Origin: Treponema medium
GTDB lineage: Bacteria > Spirochaetota > Spirochaetia > Treponematales > Treponemataceae
Direction of reading: 5' to 3'
Length of the DNA: 64,000 nt
NCBI RefSeq assembly: GCF_017161265.1
Contig: NZ_CP031393.1
Span: 2,604,001-2,668,000, forward strand
In this document: piece by piece, positions 52,112-61,709 of the stretch
Numbering within the stretch: position 1 is the first letter of the stretch
How the letters are laid out: each line of letters opens with the position of its first letter
Position numbers and translations under genes: made by a program
Notes under the pieces: generated by a model
Database searches by the model: none
Seen by the model: only the letters and a program-made list of their open reading frames with translations
Told to the model about the DNA's origin: nothing

Positions 52112-52825
52112 TTAGCATATCAATATACCTTCCCCTATCAGCATATCAATCGCCGCCTGTATATGTTCGGGTGTCGGCACAGTGAAAAGGTGAAGTTTGC
52201 CGCCGATGGGAAAACTTAGGCGATATGCGCAAAGCTGAAGCTTTTTAATGTGGGCGGTTTTCCAAAGCTGTTTATTTAATGCAAAGTTTCCGTGCTTGTC
52301 ATCGCCGATAATCGGGCAGCCGATACCGGCAAGGTGAATACGGATTTGGTGCATTCTGCCGGTATGCAACCGGACGGAGAACAAGCTGTATGCGTCCGTA
52401 CCTGCAAGCAGTTTGTACGCACTTGAGGCAGGCTTCGGCGTGCCGTTTTCCATAACCGGCATATCGATAAGGCCTTCCTTCGGAATGGGTTTCAGTGTTT
52501 TCTTATTTACAGAATGTTCAAAACTGCCGAAGCATAATGCAAGATATTCCTTTTCGACCACTCGCGACTCAAACAAGGTGCGGCACGAACGGGCGGCGGC
52601 GGCGCTTTTCGCCGTTACCAATAAGCCGGAGGTCTCTTTATCAAGCCGATGTACGGGGAATATTTCAATTCCAAGCTGCTTGCTTAAAATCTCGGTAAGG
52701 CACACAGAAATGTGCGCTCCACCCTGTACCGGAATGCCGTAAGGCTTATTAACGATACAAATCGCCTCGTCCTCGTATACAATCGGAATGGATTTCTTTA
52801 CAATATTTTGTTGATTATTGTGCAT
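52112..52825 (-). CDS. RluA-family pseudouridine synthase
   Basis: About 237 residues from ATG 52825 (MHNNQQNIVKKSIPIVYEDE). AICIVNKPYGIPVQGGAH, active-site FPVHRLDKETSGLLVTAKSA and GRMHQIRIHLAGIGCPIIGDDKHGNF. No S4 domain, so a short RluA/TruC-type enzyme; target RNA unknown. Divergent from the next gene with only 12 nt between start codons, so the two ribosome-binding regions lie within or beside each other's leader. Confidence 0.92.
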   Translation of the reverse strand: MHNNQQNIVKKSIPIVYEDEAICIVNKPYGIPVQGGAHISVCLTEILSKQLGIEIFPVHRLDKETSGLLVTAKSAAAARSCRTLFESRVVEKEYLALCFGSFEHSVNKKTLKPIPKEGLIDMPVMENGTPKPASSAYKLLAGTDAYSLFSVRLHTGRMHQIRIHLAGIGCPIIGDDKHGNFALNKQLWKTAHIKKLQLCAYRLSFPIGGKLHLFTVPTPEHIQAAIDMLIGEGILIC

Positions 52826-52837
52826 AGTGGGGAGTAT

Positions 52838-54049
52838 ATGATGAATCGGAAAAAAATTCAGCACTTGTTATGTTTCATTCTTTTATCGTTTTGTATCGGC
52901 TATCCGCTTCGGGCGGAGCTGGTCAGCAATCCTTCGTTAGGCTATACATTGGATTTACCGGAGGGATTCAGGCAGGTGAATTCTCGGGATAATTCCCGCT
53001 ACCTTTATCAAAATACGATTATCCCTGTCGGATTACAGGTTGCGCTCTACCCATATCAACAGTTCGGTACGGTAACCGCTGCGGCGGAACATATTTTTTC
53101 TCAACTGAAAGCGCAGAAAAAGGCGATACAATTTTTGATGCAGGGCAACCCCGCACTCGTTGCAAACCTTCAATTTACACAGCAAAACCAAAAACAAGCT
53201 GGCTGGCTTTTGGTGCAGCCGCTCGCCGAACAAAAGGGGTGGCTGGTTGTCCTAACGACGACGCAGGCAGAAAAAGCGCAGGAATATGAGCCGATGATGA
53301 TTTCCTGTTTGGATGCGGTGTTCATCAGTCGTCAGTCCTTTTTTGAACCCGGGCCGATGATTCAAGCGGTATATCCCAAAGAAGGGACGGTAAAAAAAGA
53401 AGTACTCTTTAACGGAAAAAAACTTTCCGTCCATTTTGATCGCTCCGATTCCGAAGCGAATCAAGCAGTAATAGATCGTGAGTTTGCCCTGTTGACCCGC
53501 TACCTCAATTCCCCGCTGCAGCAAAAAGCATGGCAGCGCTATTACCGGATGATTTACCGCGACAGTATTGCCCGCTGCCGCCACCTTGCATTGATGCTGG
53601 AAAAAGAATTAATCGAAGTGGACAAAGAAGGAAAAATGCCTGCTGCGGAAACTATCGCTGCTTCCCTGCTTGAGTGGATGCAGAACTTTACCTACACAAG
53701 GGATGAAAGCGGAGCAGACTTTCTCAATATCCCGGCCGTGTGCAGCGACCGGAGCGGCGATTGCGACAGCCGCGCACTGTTGATGTCCGTACTATTACAG
53801 CATTTCAATATCGATTCAATCTTGATGATTGCGCCGGAACAAAAACACGCAGTTGCAGCCGTTGATTGCACCGGCGAAGGAGCACGCTTTACGCACAATG
53901 GCAAACGCTATCTGATTGCGGAAACGACAGCAAAGGTCGCGCTCGGACAAATCGCACAAGACCTTGCCGATTCCCGCCTCTGGTTCGCCGTTGATTGGTA
54001 CGTTCCCCCTGAACGGGACGAGTACGGCTTCGGTAAGAAGAAGGAATAA
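52838..54049 (+). CDS. exported transglutaminase-like (cysteine peptidase fold) protein
   Basis: About 403 residues from ATG 52838 (or 52841) after GGGGAG. Signal peptide HLLCFILLSFCIGYPLRA. The first half (SLGYTLDLPEGFRQVNSRDN..) looks like a lipoprotein/PsbP-like beta sandwich. Residues ~280-380 carry a transglutaminase-like core: VCSDRSGDCDSRALLMSVLL (Cys), HAVAAV (His), YLIAETT (acidic third residue). Probably a periplasmic peptidase or bundling protein; substrate unknown. Confidence 0.72.
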   Translation: MMNRKKIQHLLCFILLSFCIGYPLRAELVSNPSLGYTLDLPEGFRQVNSRDNSRYLYQNTIIPVGLQVALYPYQQFGTVTAAAEHIFSQLKAQKKAIQFLMQGNPALVANLQFTQQNQKQAGWLLVQPLAEQKGWLVVLTTTQAEKAQEYEPMMISCLDAVFISRQSFFEPGPMIQAVYPKEGTVKKEVLFNGKKLSVHFDRSDSEANQAVIDREFALLTRYLNSPLQQKAWQRYYRMIYRDSIARCRHLALMLEKELIEVDKEGKMPAAETIAASLLEWMQNFTYTRDESGADFLNIPAVCSDRSGDCDSRALLMSVLLQHFNIDSILMIAPEQKHAVAAVDCTGEGARFTHNGKRYLIAETTAKVALGQIAQDLADSRLWFAVDWYVPPERDEYGFGKKKE

Positions 54050-54098
54050 TCATCCCCACAAAGTAACTATACGGGGATGAAAAACATTCCTGAACGAT

Positions 54099-54247
54099 GC
54101 CATCCGTGGCAAGTTCAAAAATTGACGTCCTTGTCAATTTTTGAACGCGAGTTTTTTGCTCAAGCAAAAAACATCGCTGCTGCATGGAACCACCGCCGTC
54201 CGTGGCGGTAGATGAAGGGCGGGTATTAAACCCTCCGCACGAATAAA
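54099..54247 (-). repeat. GGA-loop modular repeat, copy B
   Basis: Minus strand: head GGTTTAATACCCGCCC (as in copy A), module 1 ACCGCC-ACGGAC-GGCGGT (54192-54209), GGTTCCATGCAGCAGCGAT, module 2 GTTTTTTGC/GCAAAAAAC (54151-54172), module 3 GTTCAAAAATTGAC-AAGGAC-.. (54113-54146) and an extra short GCC-ACGGAT-GGC (54099-54110). Sits between two convergent genes. Confidence 0.85.
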
Positions 54248-54256
54248 CCTTGTTTT

Positions 54257-55213
54257 TTACTCAAGCATATTCTTCTTCCGCATAATTTCAAAAACGTTTG
54301 ACTTTCCAAGGAAGTGTGCAGTACCGGCAAAAACGAACGTATTGCCGCCTTCGCGCAGGTATTCATCGAATTTCTGCGCCCATATCCGGTTCCGATCGGT
54401 CAACAGTGTATCGATATAAGCTTGCGCCTTTTTTTCAGAGAAAGAAGACGGTACATTCAAAAGTAATTCGACCAGCAACGCTGAAAGCTCTTTCCGATTA
54501 TTACTCAGATAAAAATCCCGAATCCTATGCATTTCTTCAATACTCTTATCAATATCTCGCAATGCTTGTATGGAATCCTTTAATAGAGCAAGTTGCTCTT
54601 CAAAAGTACCGTACGATAACACTGCAAGCTGCTGCTCTGCCGTATCGAGCGCTGCAATTTTTTTATTTTCAGCCCGCTGCATCAAATACATATCAATACC
54701 GTCTCCGGCATTTAACCCTGCTTTATTCATTAAAAGCTGCGCTAAGACCGTGTTCAAAATCCACGGATTAAATAAGGCAAGCTGATGCACCGTATCATCA
54801 CCAATCGTTTCATAGAGGAAAGCAAGATCTTCCTCTGATAAGACTTTAAGCAAACTCTTTTTGGGATCGGCATTTATATTCTTCATGATAACGGTTTGCA
54901 ACTTTCCGGTGAATGCATCCAGTTCTGCCTTACCGCCGATTTCACTTACTAAGCGGTCAGCTTTATCGAATGCACGGAGCACGTTCTTTTCAAGCGGATA
55001 AAAACTTTTATCAGCAACATGAACGGTTCCCAGCACATAGACGGAACCTTTATTACCCTTTATCTCCCAAAAAAAACGTTCGGGGTGTTCTATCAGTACC
55101 GGTTTCGATAATTCAGCATGACGTTTAGCCTGTTCCGTAGTCGTACAGGCAGTAAGCAAAATGCCCAGCATGAGAAGTGGGACTATCTTTTTTAAATATT
55201 TATGAATCTTCAT
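54257..55213 (-). CDS. TraB/GumN-family lipoprotein
   Basis: 318 residues. Lipobox GILLTAC (Cys ~23). The two conserved His regions of the TraB/Tiki fold are present: VYVLGTVHVADKSFYPLEKN (GxxH) and FVFAGTAHFLGKSNVFEIM near the C-terminus, plus RLVSEIGGKAEL. Eukaryotic Tiki members are metalloproteases; bacterial ones are mostly unassigned. Single gene, leftward, with ATG after GGAGGATTG. Confidence 0.9.
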   Translation of the reverse strand: MKIHKYLKKIVPLLMLGILLTACTTTEQAKRHAELSKPVLIEHPERFFWEIKGNKGSVYVLGTVHVADKSFYPLEKNVLRAFDKADRLVSEIGGKAELDAFTGKLQTVIMKNINADPKKSLLKVLSEEDLAFLYETIGDDTVHQLALFNPWILNTVLAQLLMNKAGLNAGDGIDMYLMQRAENKKIAALDTAEQQLAVLSYGTFEEQLALLKDSIQALRDIDKSIEEMHRIRDFYLSNNRKELSALLVELLLNVPSSFSEKKAQAYIDTLLTDRNRIWAQKFDEYLREGGNTFVFAGTAHFLGKSNVFEIMRKKNMLE

Positions 55214-55330
55214 ACAATCCTCCTATCAAAACAATAATAGTTTTTTGCATTTTCTACTAGAGGACTTATATCCGAAGAGAGGGATAAAACCGTCTAATTC
55301 GATTGCCCAATAATATCGGCAAAAAAAGCA

Positions 55331-55358
55331 TTGACATTTATCATTTTACCGGTAAAAT
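55331..55358 (+). promoter_or_regulatory. promoter of the mraZ (division) operon
   Basis: TTGACA (55331-55336), 16-nt spacer, TAAAAT (55353-55358), ten nt before the MraZ repeats. Confidence 0.75.
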
Positions 55359-55367
55359 AAAAGTAAA

Positions 55368-55407
55368 TGGGGAAAAGTGGAGGAAAGTAGGTAAAAGTGG
55401 AAAAAAG
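55368..55407 (+). promoter_or_regulatory. MraZ operator (four 10-bp direct repeats)
   Basis: TGGGGAAAAG TGGAGGAAAG, then TAGGTAAAAG TGGAAAAAAG. Known MraZ sites are TGGG(A/N) units repeated at 10-bp spacing. The fourth unit covers the GTG start of mraZ and the second and third contain its ribosome site, so bound MraZ would block both transcription start-up and translation. Confidence 0.8.
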
Positions 55408-55846
55408 TGTGTTTTCAGGAGAGTATAATAATACGCTTGACGAAAAGGGACGTATTATGTTTCCTGCAAAATTACGCTGTTTACTTCCGGGCTCACAAGT
55501 AGTGATTACCCGAGGAATTGACCGCTGTATCTGGATATTTCCTCCTGAAGAATGGGCATTGCTATCCGAAAAAGTTATGCAATCCGCATCGTTGTTTCAG
55601 GCAAACTCCCGTCTTGTACTGCGCAGACTTATCGCTCCGGCGCAGGAAATAGACATTGATAAGGCGGGACGTGTTTCAATACCCCAAAGTTTACGTGAAT
55701 ACGCGCAGCTCGAAAAAGACTGCGTGCTATTGGGCATCAACCGTTATCTCGAATTGTGGAATGCGGATGAATATCGGGCTTATCTGGAGGGAAGCGAGGC
55801 GGATTTCCATCAAGCGAGCGAAGACTTGGGGCTTATCCGTTTTTAA
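55397..55846 (+). CDS. mraZ: transcriptional regulator MraZ
   Basis: 149 residues, GTG start at 55397. Two AbrB-like half-domains: MEKSVFSGEYNNTLDEKGRI-MFPAKLR and APAQEIDIDKAGRVSIPQSL-REYAQL. Represses its own division-cluster operon; the binding repeats lie across its start. First gene of the rightward cluster to ftsZ. Confidence 0.95.
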   Translation: MEKSVFSGEYNNTLDEKGRIMFPAKLRCLLPGSQVVITRGIDRCIWIFPPEEWALLSEKVMQSASLFQANSRLVLRRLIAPAQEIDIDKAGRVSIPQSLREYAQLEKDCVLLGINRYLELWNADEYRAYLEGSEADFHQASEDLGLIRF

Positions 55847-55851
55847 CATGT

Positions 55852-56799
55852 ATGAACTTTGTACACACACCGGTTTTATTACAAGAATGCCTGCAATTGC
55901 TTGCCCCGGAAACATCCGACCCGCTTCTTATCGATGGAACATTAGGCGAAGGCGGTCATAGCGAGGCATTTTTAACCCGCTTTCCGCAGTTAAAAGTTAT
56001 CGGTATCGATGCCGACCCTGCCATTCAAGCAAAGGCAAAGATACGGCTTGCTCCATTCGGCGAGCGTATGCAGTTTTTTTTAGGCTGGTCGGATGTGTTC
56101 TTTGATCAATATCCTCAAGATAGAGCGGCGCCTTCACTCATCTTATTTGATCTTGGCATTTCTCTTTTCCATTATATGGAATCAAAACGCGGCTTTTCAT
56201 TCAGCGGCGACGAACCGCTCGATATGCGTATCAATCCGAATGAATCGCTGACAGCCGCTGATATCGTAAACACCTACAGCGAAAAAAAACTCGCGGATTT
56301 ACTATACCTCTATGCGGAAGAACGCTTTTCGCGGCCGATTGCCCGTGCTATTGTTGCAGAACGAGAAAAGCGCCCTTTTACGGAAGCGCGACAGTTAAGT
56401 GAAACCGTGTTCCATGCCGTACCTGCTCGTTTCAGACACGGCCCCATACATCCGGCAACCAAGACATTCCAAGCCTTACGAATTGCCGTCAACAGCGAAC
56501 TTGACCGGCTGCCGCATCTACTGGAAAAAGCCTTTGCGTGTCTTGCGGCAGAGGGCAAAATGGGTGTTATCTCCTTTCATTCGCTGGAAGACCGCATTGT
56601 CAAACTTTTTTTTAGAGACCTTGCAAAAAGCTGTATTTGCCCGCCTGAAATGCCGATATGTACTTGTGGAGGCGTCCCCCGTGCAGCATTACTTACTAAA
56701 AAACCGGTCGGCCCCTCTGCCGAAGAGACAGCCGCTAATGCGCCATCTCGCAGCGCACGGCTCCGTGTCATCAAAAAGCTCTCTTTGAGGAGGTCATAA
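55852..56799 (+). CDS. rsmH: 16S rRNA m4C1402 methyltransferase RsmH (MraW)
   Basis: 315 residues. MNFVHTPVLLQECLQLL opening, SAM site LIDGTLGEGGHSEAFL, VIGIDADPAI, LFDLGISLFHYMESKRGFSF, LDMRINPNE, TFQALRIAVNSELD and GVISFHSLEDRIVK, all family signatures. N4-methylates C1402 of 16S rRNA. ATG 55852, five nt after mraZ stop. Confidence 0.96.
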   Translation: MNFVHTPVLLQECLQLLAPETSDPLLIDGTLGEGGHSEAFLTRFPQLKVIGIDADPAIQAKAKIRLAPFGERMQFFLGWSDVFFDQYPQDRAAPSLILFDLGISLFHYMESKRGFSFSGDEPLDMRINPNESLTAADIVNTYSEKKLADLLYLYAEERFSRPIARAIVAEREKRPFTEARQLSETVFHAVPARFRHGPIHPATKTFQALRIAVNSELDRLPHLLEKAFACLAAEGKMGVISFHSLEDRIVKLFFRDLAKSCICPPEMPICTCGGVPRAALLTKKPVGPSAEETAANAPSRSARLRVIKKLSLRRS

Positions 56800-56804
56800 C
56801 CGAT

Positions 56805-57086
56805 ATGAAACACCTTTTAGCTTTGATTCTTACCCTCAGTATACCATGCCTGTTTTTCTTCACTGTTAAACAGTCGCAAGTTTATAATACACTTGAACGT
56901 GAAGTAAACGCATATAATGACGAGCAAAATCGTCTGATTGCAGAAAACAAACGAAAGATTTCGGCTATTTCCATCCTCTCCAAACCGCAGCGGATAGAAA
57001 AAATCGCTGTCGAAGAATTGGATATGCATAAAGCGGACTCCTCTCAAATTATCCGCATCTCCTTGGATAAGGAAAAGAAGGGATAG
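56805..57086 (+). CDS. ftsL: FtsL-like division protein
   Basis: 93 residues: HLLALILTLSIPCLFFFTV is a membrane helix, then a coiled coil EREVNAYNDEQNRLIAENKR and a short end VEELDMHKADSSQIIRISL. Size, topology and place between rsmH and murF fit FtsL, although sequence is poorly conserved in this family. Expected to join FtsQ at the septum. Confidence 0.75.
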   Translation: MKHLLALILTLSIPCLFFFTVKQSQVYNTLEREVNAYNDEQNRLIAENKRKISAISILSKPQRIEKIAVEELDMHKADSSQIIRISLDKEKKG

Positions 57087-57090
57087 CGCC

Positions 57091-58482
57091 ATGTTGTTGG
57101 GTTGGGAGGCTCTCTGCACGGCAGTTGCAGGAACATTTATTTGCAATTATTCTCCTTATCAGGGATTCGATTCCGTTACAACAGACAGCAGAAGTATAAA
57201 GCCTCATGCGCTCTTTATTCCGCTGCGGGGTACACAGCAGGACGGACACCGCTATATCGAACAAGCGTTACAGCACGGGGCTGCTTGCGTACTTGCCGAT
57301 GCGGCGTATCTCGGCGTTCAAAAAAATACGCAACTCATCCTCACCCTCTGTGAAAAACATCAGGCAGCCTGTATCCGCGTTGAACATACGTTGAAAGCAC
57401 TGCAAGACGCCGCTGCTGCCTATCTGGAACAATTCCCGCAGCTCATTAAAATCGGGGTAACCGGTTCAAACGGTAAAACGACGACAAAAGAACTGCTTGC
57501 ATCCATCTTTGCACAGAAATACCGAATTATAAAAAATGAGGGCAACCTCAATTCCGAAACAGGCTTGCCGCTCTCGGTCTTTACCGTAACGAAAGAACAT
57601 GAACTAGGAATTTTTGAACTCGGTATGAATCGGAAAGGAGAAATTGCGGAACTTGCCGCAGTCCTGAAACCGAACATTGCCGTTATCACCAATATCGGCA
57701 CCGCGCATATTGGAATACTCGGTTCTAAAGACGCTATCGCCCACGAGAAAAAACAAATTTTTTCCTGTTTTGATGAAAACTCCGTCGGCTTCGTCCCTGA
57801 TAAGAATGAGTACACGGCGTTCTTACAAGAAGTACCGCATGGAAAAATTTTTACCTACGACGCAGATCCCGCCTCCTATACTCTCGAAGGACTTTCCGGC
57901 GCGGAGATACGGTATCGGGGAGAAACTATCCACTTACCGCTTCCGGGAATTCATAACGTACAAAACACCTTTGCCGCGATCGCTGTTGCGGAATATTGTC
58001 ATATCCGGTTGCAGTCGATAAAAGCGGGCATCGAACAGATGCATGCCTTATTCGGTAGATCGCAAATTATCCGCGGGCCGGTAACCTATCTACTCGACTG
58101 CTATAACGCCAATCCCGATTCGATGAATGCGGGACTTGCACTGTGTGCGAATATCGCGGTAAGCGGCAAAAAGATTTATCTGCTCGCCTCGATGAAGGAA
58201 CTGGGCGCAGAGTCCGCGGAAGCACACCGTGCCGTATGTGCAGCAGCTTTTGCTTCCGATGCCGACGTGTTGTTTTTTTTCGGCAAAGAGATGTGTGAGG
58301 CAGTCGTGAAGCAAAAGAAAACTTCAAACAAACCTTTTTTCTGCTTTACGGAAGCATTTGCCGATAAACTTCGCGACACGTTAGACGGCTTATTAAACCG
58401 AAACGATTTTGTATTTCTGAAAGGATCCCGCAGCCTTGCGCTGGAGCAGTTTGAACCTATTCTGCAAAAGGAGCGGGTATGA
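57091..58482 (+). CDS. murF: UDP-MurNAc-tripeptide D-alanyl-D-alanine ligase
   Basis: 463 residues. N-terminal VTTDSRSIKPHALFIPLRGT, P-loop KIGVTGSNGKTTTKELLASI, ENLNSETGLP-like EGNLNSETGLPLSV, FELGMNRKGEI and C-terminal LLDCYNANPDSMNAGL. Adds D-Ala-D-Ala to the muropeptide precursor in the cytoplasm. No ftsI or other penicillin-binding protein precedes it here. Stop overlaps ftsW. Confidence 0.96.
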   Translation: MLLGWEALCTAVAGTFICNYSPYQGFDSVTTDSRSIKPHALFIPLRGTQQDGHRYIEQALQHGAACVLADAAYLGVQKNTQLILTLCEKHQAACIRVEHTLKALQDAAAAYLEQFPQLIKIGVTGSNGKTTTKELLASIFAQKYRIIKNEGNLNSETGLPLSVFTVTKEHELGIFELGMNRKGEIAELAAVLKPNIAVITNIGTAHIGILGSKDAIAHEKKQIFSCFDENSVGFVPDKNEYTAFLQEVPHGKIFTYDADPASYTLEGLSGAEIRYRGETIHLPLPGIHNVQNTFAAIAVAEYCHIRLQSIKAGIEQMHALFGRSQIIRGPVTYLLDCYNANPDSMNAGLALCANIAVSGKKIYLLASMKELGAESAEAHRAVCAAAFASDADVLFFFGKEMCEAVVKQKKTSNKPFFCFTEAFADKLRDTLDGLLNRNDFVFLKGSRSLALEQFEPILQKERV

Positions 58483-59621
58483 TGCAGCACACTATCACCG
58501 TTGAAAAGAACATCAACCGCGACCGATACAGCTTCACGTTTATCCTGCTCGTTCTCATTATGGTCGGACTTGGAATTGCAGTACTCTATTCGGGATCACT
58601 GCATTACGCCGAACGTTTTTTTGATGATTCTTCTTATTTTGTTGTCAGACAATTCCGCAATCTCCTTTTAGGCAGCATCGGTCTCATTTTCTTTTCGTTC
58701 TTAAGTTTCGATCATTTACGGAAACTGCTTCCTTATCTTTTGATTGCAGGTTTTATCCTTCTGTTGCTCCCCTTTATTCCGGGCATTGCATCTCCTCGAA
58801 ACGGCGCCAACCGCTGGATTTCTATCGGAGGTTTCAGTTTACAGCCATCGGAATTTATCAAGCTTCTACTCATTATCTTTCTCGCGAACTTCTTCGATAA
58901 AAAAGCGGATCAACTGGATGCGCCCTTAATTTCCATATTACCTCCTTTTTTTATCACATCGGTGTTCGTATTACTGATATACCTTGAAAACGATTTTTCG
59001 AGTGCGTTCTTTTTAATGCTCATTTTTATGGTCATGTTTTTTGCTGCAGGAGGGCCATTGCTCTGGTTCTTAAAGGGATTGATTGTTACCATTCCCTGTG
59101 CAGTACTTATGGTCGTTACCTCAACCTACCGGATGAAGCGTGTACTCTCTTTTATATCCCCCGACAGCGATCCGCTTGATACAGGTTATCAAATCAATGC
59201 AGCCCTTGAAGCGCTTGCCGGCAGCGGTCTTTACGGTACGGGAATAGGGAACGGTGTGCATAAAATTTCGAGTGTTCCGGAAATATACTCCGATTTTATT
59301 TTTGTCGCATGGGCGGAAGAAATGGGCTTTTTAGGAGTGTGCGGTTATCTTGTACTCTTGCTTGCATTTACTGCAGTAGCCTATCTGATTGCGTTTTCCT
59401 GTAAAAACCGATTCGGTTGTTATGTTGCGTTCGGCGCTGCCTCCTCAATCGTCCTTCAATCTTTTTTAAACTTAGGAGTTGTAGTCCGCCTGTTACCCGC
59501 AACCGGTATTCCCCTCCCCTTTTTCTCATTCGGAGGATCTTCGCTCATTACCAGTCTTTGCCTATGCGGACTGATTATCAATGTTTCAAGTTATTCAAAA
59601 AGGAGCGCTTCACATGTCTGA
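58479..59621 (+). CDS. ftsW: FtsW, SEDS-family septal glycan polymerase
   Basis: 380 residues, about ten helices. SEDS motifs: IASPRNGANRWISIGGFSLQ, PSEFIKLLLIIFLANF, YQINAALEALAGSGLYGTGI-GNG, FVAWAEEMGFLG and LPATGIPLPFFSFGGSSLI. Polymerises septal peptidoglycan with a class B penicillin-binding protein (not encoded here). ATGATG start at 58479 overlaps the murF stop. Confidence 0.96.
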   Translation: MMQHTITVEKNINRDRYSFTFILLVLIMVGLGIAVLYSGSLHYAERFFDDSSYFVVRQFRNLLLGSIGLIFFSFLSFDHLRKLLPYLLIAGFILLLLPFIPGIASPRNGANRWISIGGFSLQPSEFIKLLLIIFLANFFDKKADQLDAPLISILPPFFITSVFVLLIYLENDFSSAFFLMLIFMVMFFAAGGPLLWFLKGLIVTIPCAVLMVVTSTYRMKRVLSFISPDSDPLDTGYQINAALEALAGSGLYGTGIGNGVHKISSVPEIYSDFIFVAWAEEMGFLGVCGYLVLLLAFTAVAYLIAFSCKNRFGCYVAFGAASSIVLQSFLNLGVVVRLLPATGIPLPFFSFGGSSLITSLCLCGLIINVSSYSKRSASHV

Positions 59622-60453
59622 TATTATCGGTTTACAAAACCATGCATATACCGAATCGCGTCAATTACCTCAAACCGTAAAAAAAACAAAAGGGAAGCAG
59701 CTCCTTAAAATCATTATTTTAGCGATGCTGCTTTTTTTGGCAGGCGACTCCGTTTATCATCTTTTTATTTTGCCTTTTAATTCAACAGCAAAGATACAGT
59801 TTTTCGGCATCGACACCATTCTCGAAACGGATCTGAAAAAAGCAGCCGGTCTGACCGGAACGGAAAAATGGGGAAAGATCGATAAAGATGTGTTATTGCG
59901 TCGGGTTGCAAGCTATCCACTCGTTGCAGAAGCACGGGTGGTAAAAAAATATCCGGACAAGGTATTGATTGAAATAATCGAACGGAAACCGGTTGGCGTA
60001 TTGCTTGCAACAGTTGGCGGCCGCACTATCCAGATGGAAATAGATAAAACGGGAACAGTATTTAAAGCGGCCTCAAAAAAAGAAGCGCAAGCGTTGCCTG
60101 TTATCAGCGGCCTTTCCTTTCAGACTATACGAGCGGGAATGAAGGTGCACAAAAAGCTTGTACCATTATTTAAACAACTGGATCTTTTGCAGAAAAAAAA
60201 TCCGGCATTACTCAGCGAAATCTCCGAAATGAAGATTGAACAGAAAAAATACGGCGGTTTTGACCTCATCCTCTATCCGGTACAAACGCCGGTTAAGGTA
60301 CGTACCGACAGTACATTGAATGAAGAGCGATTGCAGTATATGATGTTGACGTTGGATGTCATACGGGATCTTGATCTGAGTGCACAGATTGAGGAGTTGG
60401 ATGTACGGGCAGGAACCGCTTCCTACCGTTTAAGAGGTGAAGCCAATGAGTGA
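59614..60453 (+). CDS. ftsQ: FtsQ/DivIB cell-division protein
   Basis: About 279 residues from ATG 59614 (MSDIIGLQNHAYTESRQLPQ) after AAAGGAGCG, overlapping ftsW by 8 nt. Basic cytoplasmic N-terminus, membrane helix LLKIIILAMLLFLAGDSVY, then a POTRA domain (AKIQFFGIDTILETDLKKAA, RRVASYPLVAEARVVKKYPD-KVLIEIIERKPVG) and beta domain. Links early and late division proteins. Confidence 0.9.
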   Translation: MSDIIGLQNHAYTESRQLPQTVKKTKGKQLLKIIILAMLLFLAGDSVYHLFILPFNSTAKIQFFGIDTILETDLKKAAGLTGTEKWGKIDKDVLLRRVASYPLVAEARVVKKYPDKVLIEIIERKPVGVLLATVGGRTIQMEIDKTGTVFKAASKKEAQALPVISGLSFQTIRAGMKVHKKLVPLFKQLDLLQKKNPALLSEISEMKIEQKKYGGFDLILYPVQTPVKVRTDSTLNEERLQYMMLTLDVIRDLDLSAQIEELDVRAGTASYRLRGEANE

Positions 60454-61687
60454 TATCATAGTCGGATTGGATATAGGTACCAGCGCAATCAGAGCTGTTG
60501 TCGCTGAAAAACTGGAAACAGGCGTTCTGCAAATTATCGGCGTGGGTACCGGCATTTCTGAAGGCTTACGGAAAGGAACCGTCGTTAATATCGAAAAGAC
60601 CGTACAGGGAATCCATGAAGCGGTGGAAGCCGCAGAGATGATGTCCGGCGTAGAGATTACCCACTGCATCACGGGAATCGGCGGCACCCACATTGAAGGG
60701 ATTAATTCCCGCGGTATTGTCGCCGTTACCGATAAAGGTAAAGGAAACCGTGAAATAGACCAGCAGGACATCGACCGCGTTATAGAAGCTGCAAGAGCAG
60801 TCGTTATCCCGATGGATAGGCGCGTCATGCATGTTATCCCTCAATCATATATCGTTGACGACCAACGCGGTATTGTGGATCCACATAATGTTATCGGTGT
60901 CCGCATCGAAGCGGAAGTACATATTATTACCGGATCGGTTACCTGCATCAAAAATATCGTCGATTGCGTGAAGCGTGCCAATTTACAAGTTGATGCGCCG
61001 ATGTATCACGGTTTGGCTGCCGTAGAATCCGTTATGACACAGGAAGAACAGGATCTCGGTTCGGTACTCATCGATATCGGGGGCGGCACTACTGATATTG
61101 TGGTGATGTCCGGCGGAGCGCCGATACTTACGACCGTGCTGCCCGTAGGCGGAGGTCATGCGACAAACGATTTGGCAATCGTCAAAGGGCTTTCGACTGA
61201 AACCGCCGAGAAGGTCAAGATAACCGACGGATGCTGTTGGCAGCCGCTTTTGGAAGATAATAAATCCGTACTGATTTCCGCGCCGGGCGGACGGGCGCCC
61301 ATACAGATTGAAAAAGCGGATATATGCGATATTCTGCAAGCTCGAATGGCAGAAATTTTTACGATGGTAAAGGATAAAATAGCTCCTGTAACCGCTTCAA
61401 ACCGGTTTGCAGGCAATGTGATTCTCTGCGGCGGCGGTTCGCTTATGCCGGGCGCTACGGAACTTGCCTCCGAAATCTTCGATACGCCGGCTGTCCGGTT
61501 AGGTATTCCGGGAACTTTCGGCGGTTTAACCGGAGAATACCGCAGTCCAGAATTTGCCGCCGTACTCGGACTGATTTTATCGCAGTACAAACAGCGGGCA
61601 GCTTCCGGTGAAGAAACAAAAAAAATAGAAGCAGAACCGGGTAAAATTGTCGGCAAACTCAAAGACTTTTGGAAAAATCTATTCTAA
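60446..61687 (+). CDS. ftsA: FtsA, actin-like division protein
   Basis: 413 residues from ATG 60446, overlapping ftsQ by 8 nt. Actin-type motifs: [17 protein letters not shown] (phosphate 1), [18 protein letters not shown] (phosphate 2), [17 protein letters not shown] (adenosine). C-terminal [10 protein letters not shown] is the amphipathic membrane-targeting helix. Anchors FtsZ at the membrane. Confidence 0.96.
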   Translation: MSDIIVGLDIGTSAIRAVVAEKLETGVLQIIGVGTGISEGLRKGTVVNIEKTVQGIHEAVEAAEMMSGVEITHCITGIGGTHIEGINSRGIVAVTDKGKGNREIDQQDIDRVIEAARAVVIPMDRRVMHVIPQSYIVDDQRGIVDPHNVIGVRIEAEVHIITGSVTCIKNIVDCVKRANLQVDAPMYHGLAAVESVMTQEEQDLGSVLIDIGGGTTDIVVMSGGAPILTTVLPVGGGHATNDLAIVKGLSTETAEKVKITDGCCWQPLLEDNKSVLISAPGGRAPIQIEKADICDILQARMAEIFTMVKDKIAPVTASNRFAGNVILCGGGSLMPGATELASEIFDTPAVRLGIPGTFGGLTGEYRSPEFAAVLGLILSQYKQRAASGEETKKIEAEPGKIVGKLKDFWKNLF

Positions 61688-61709
61688 ACCAGAGGGGGAG
61701 GGAATATAT

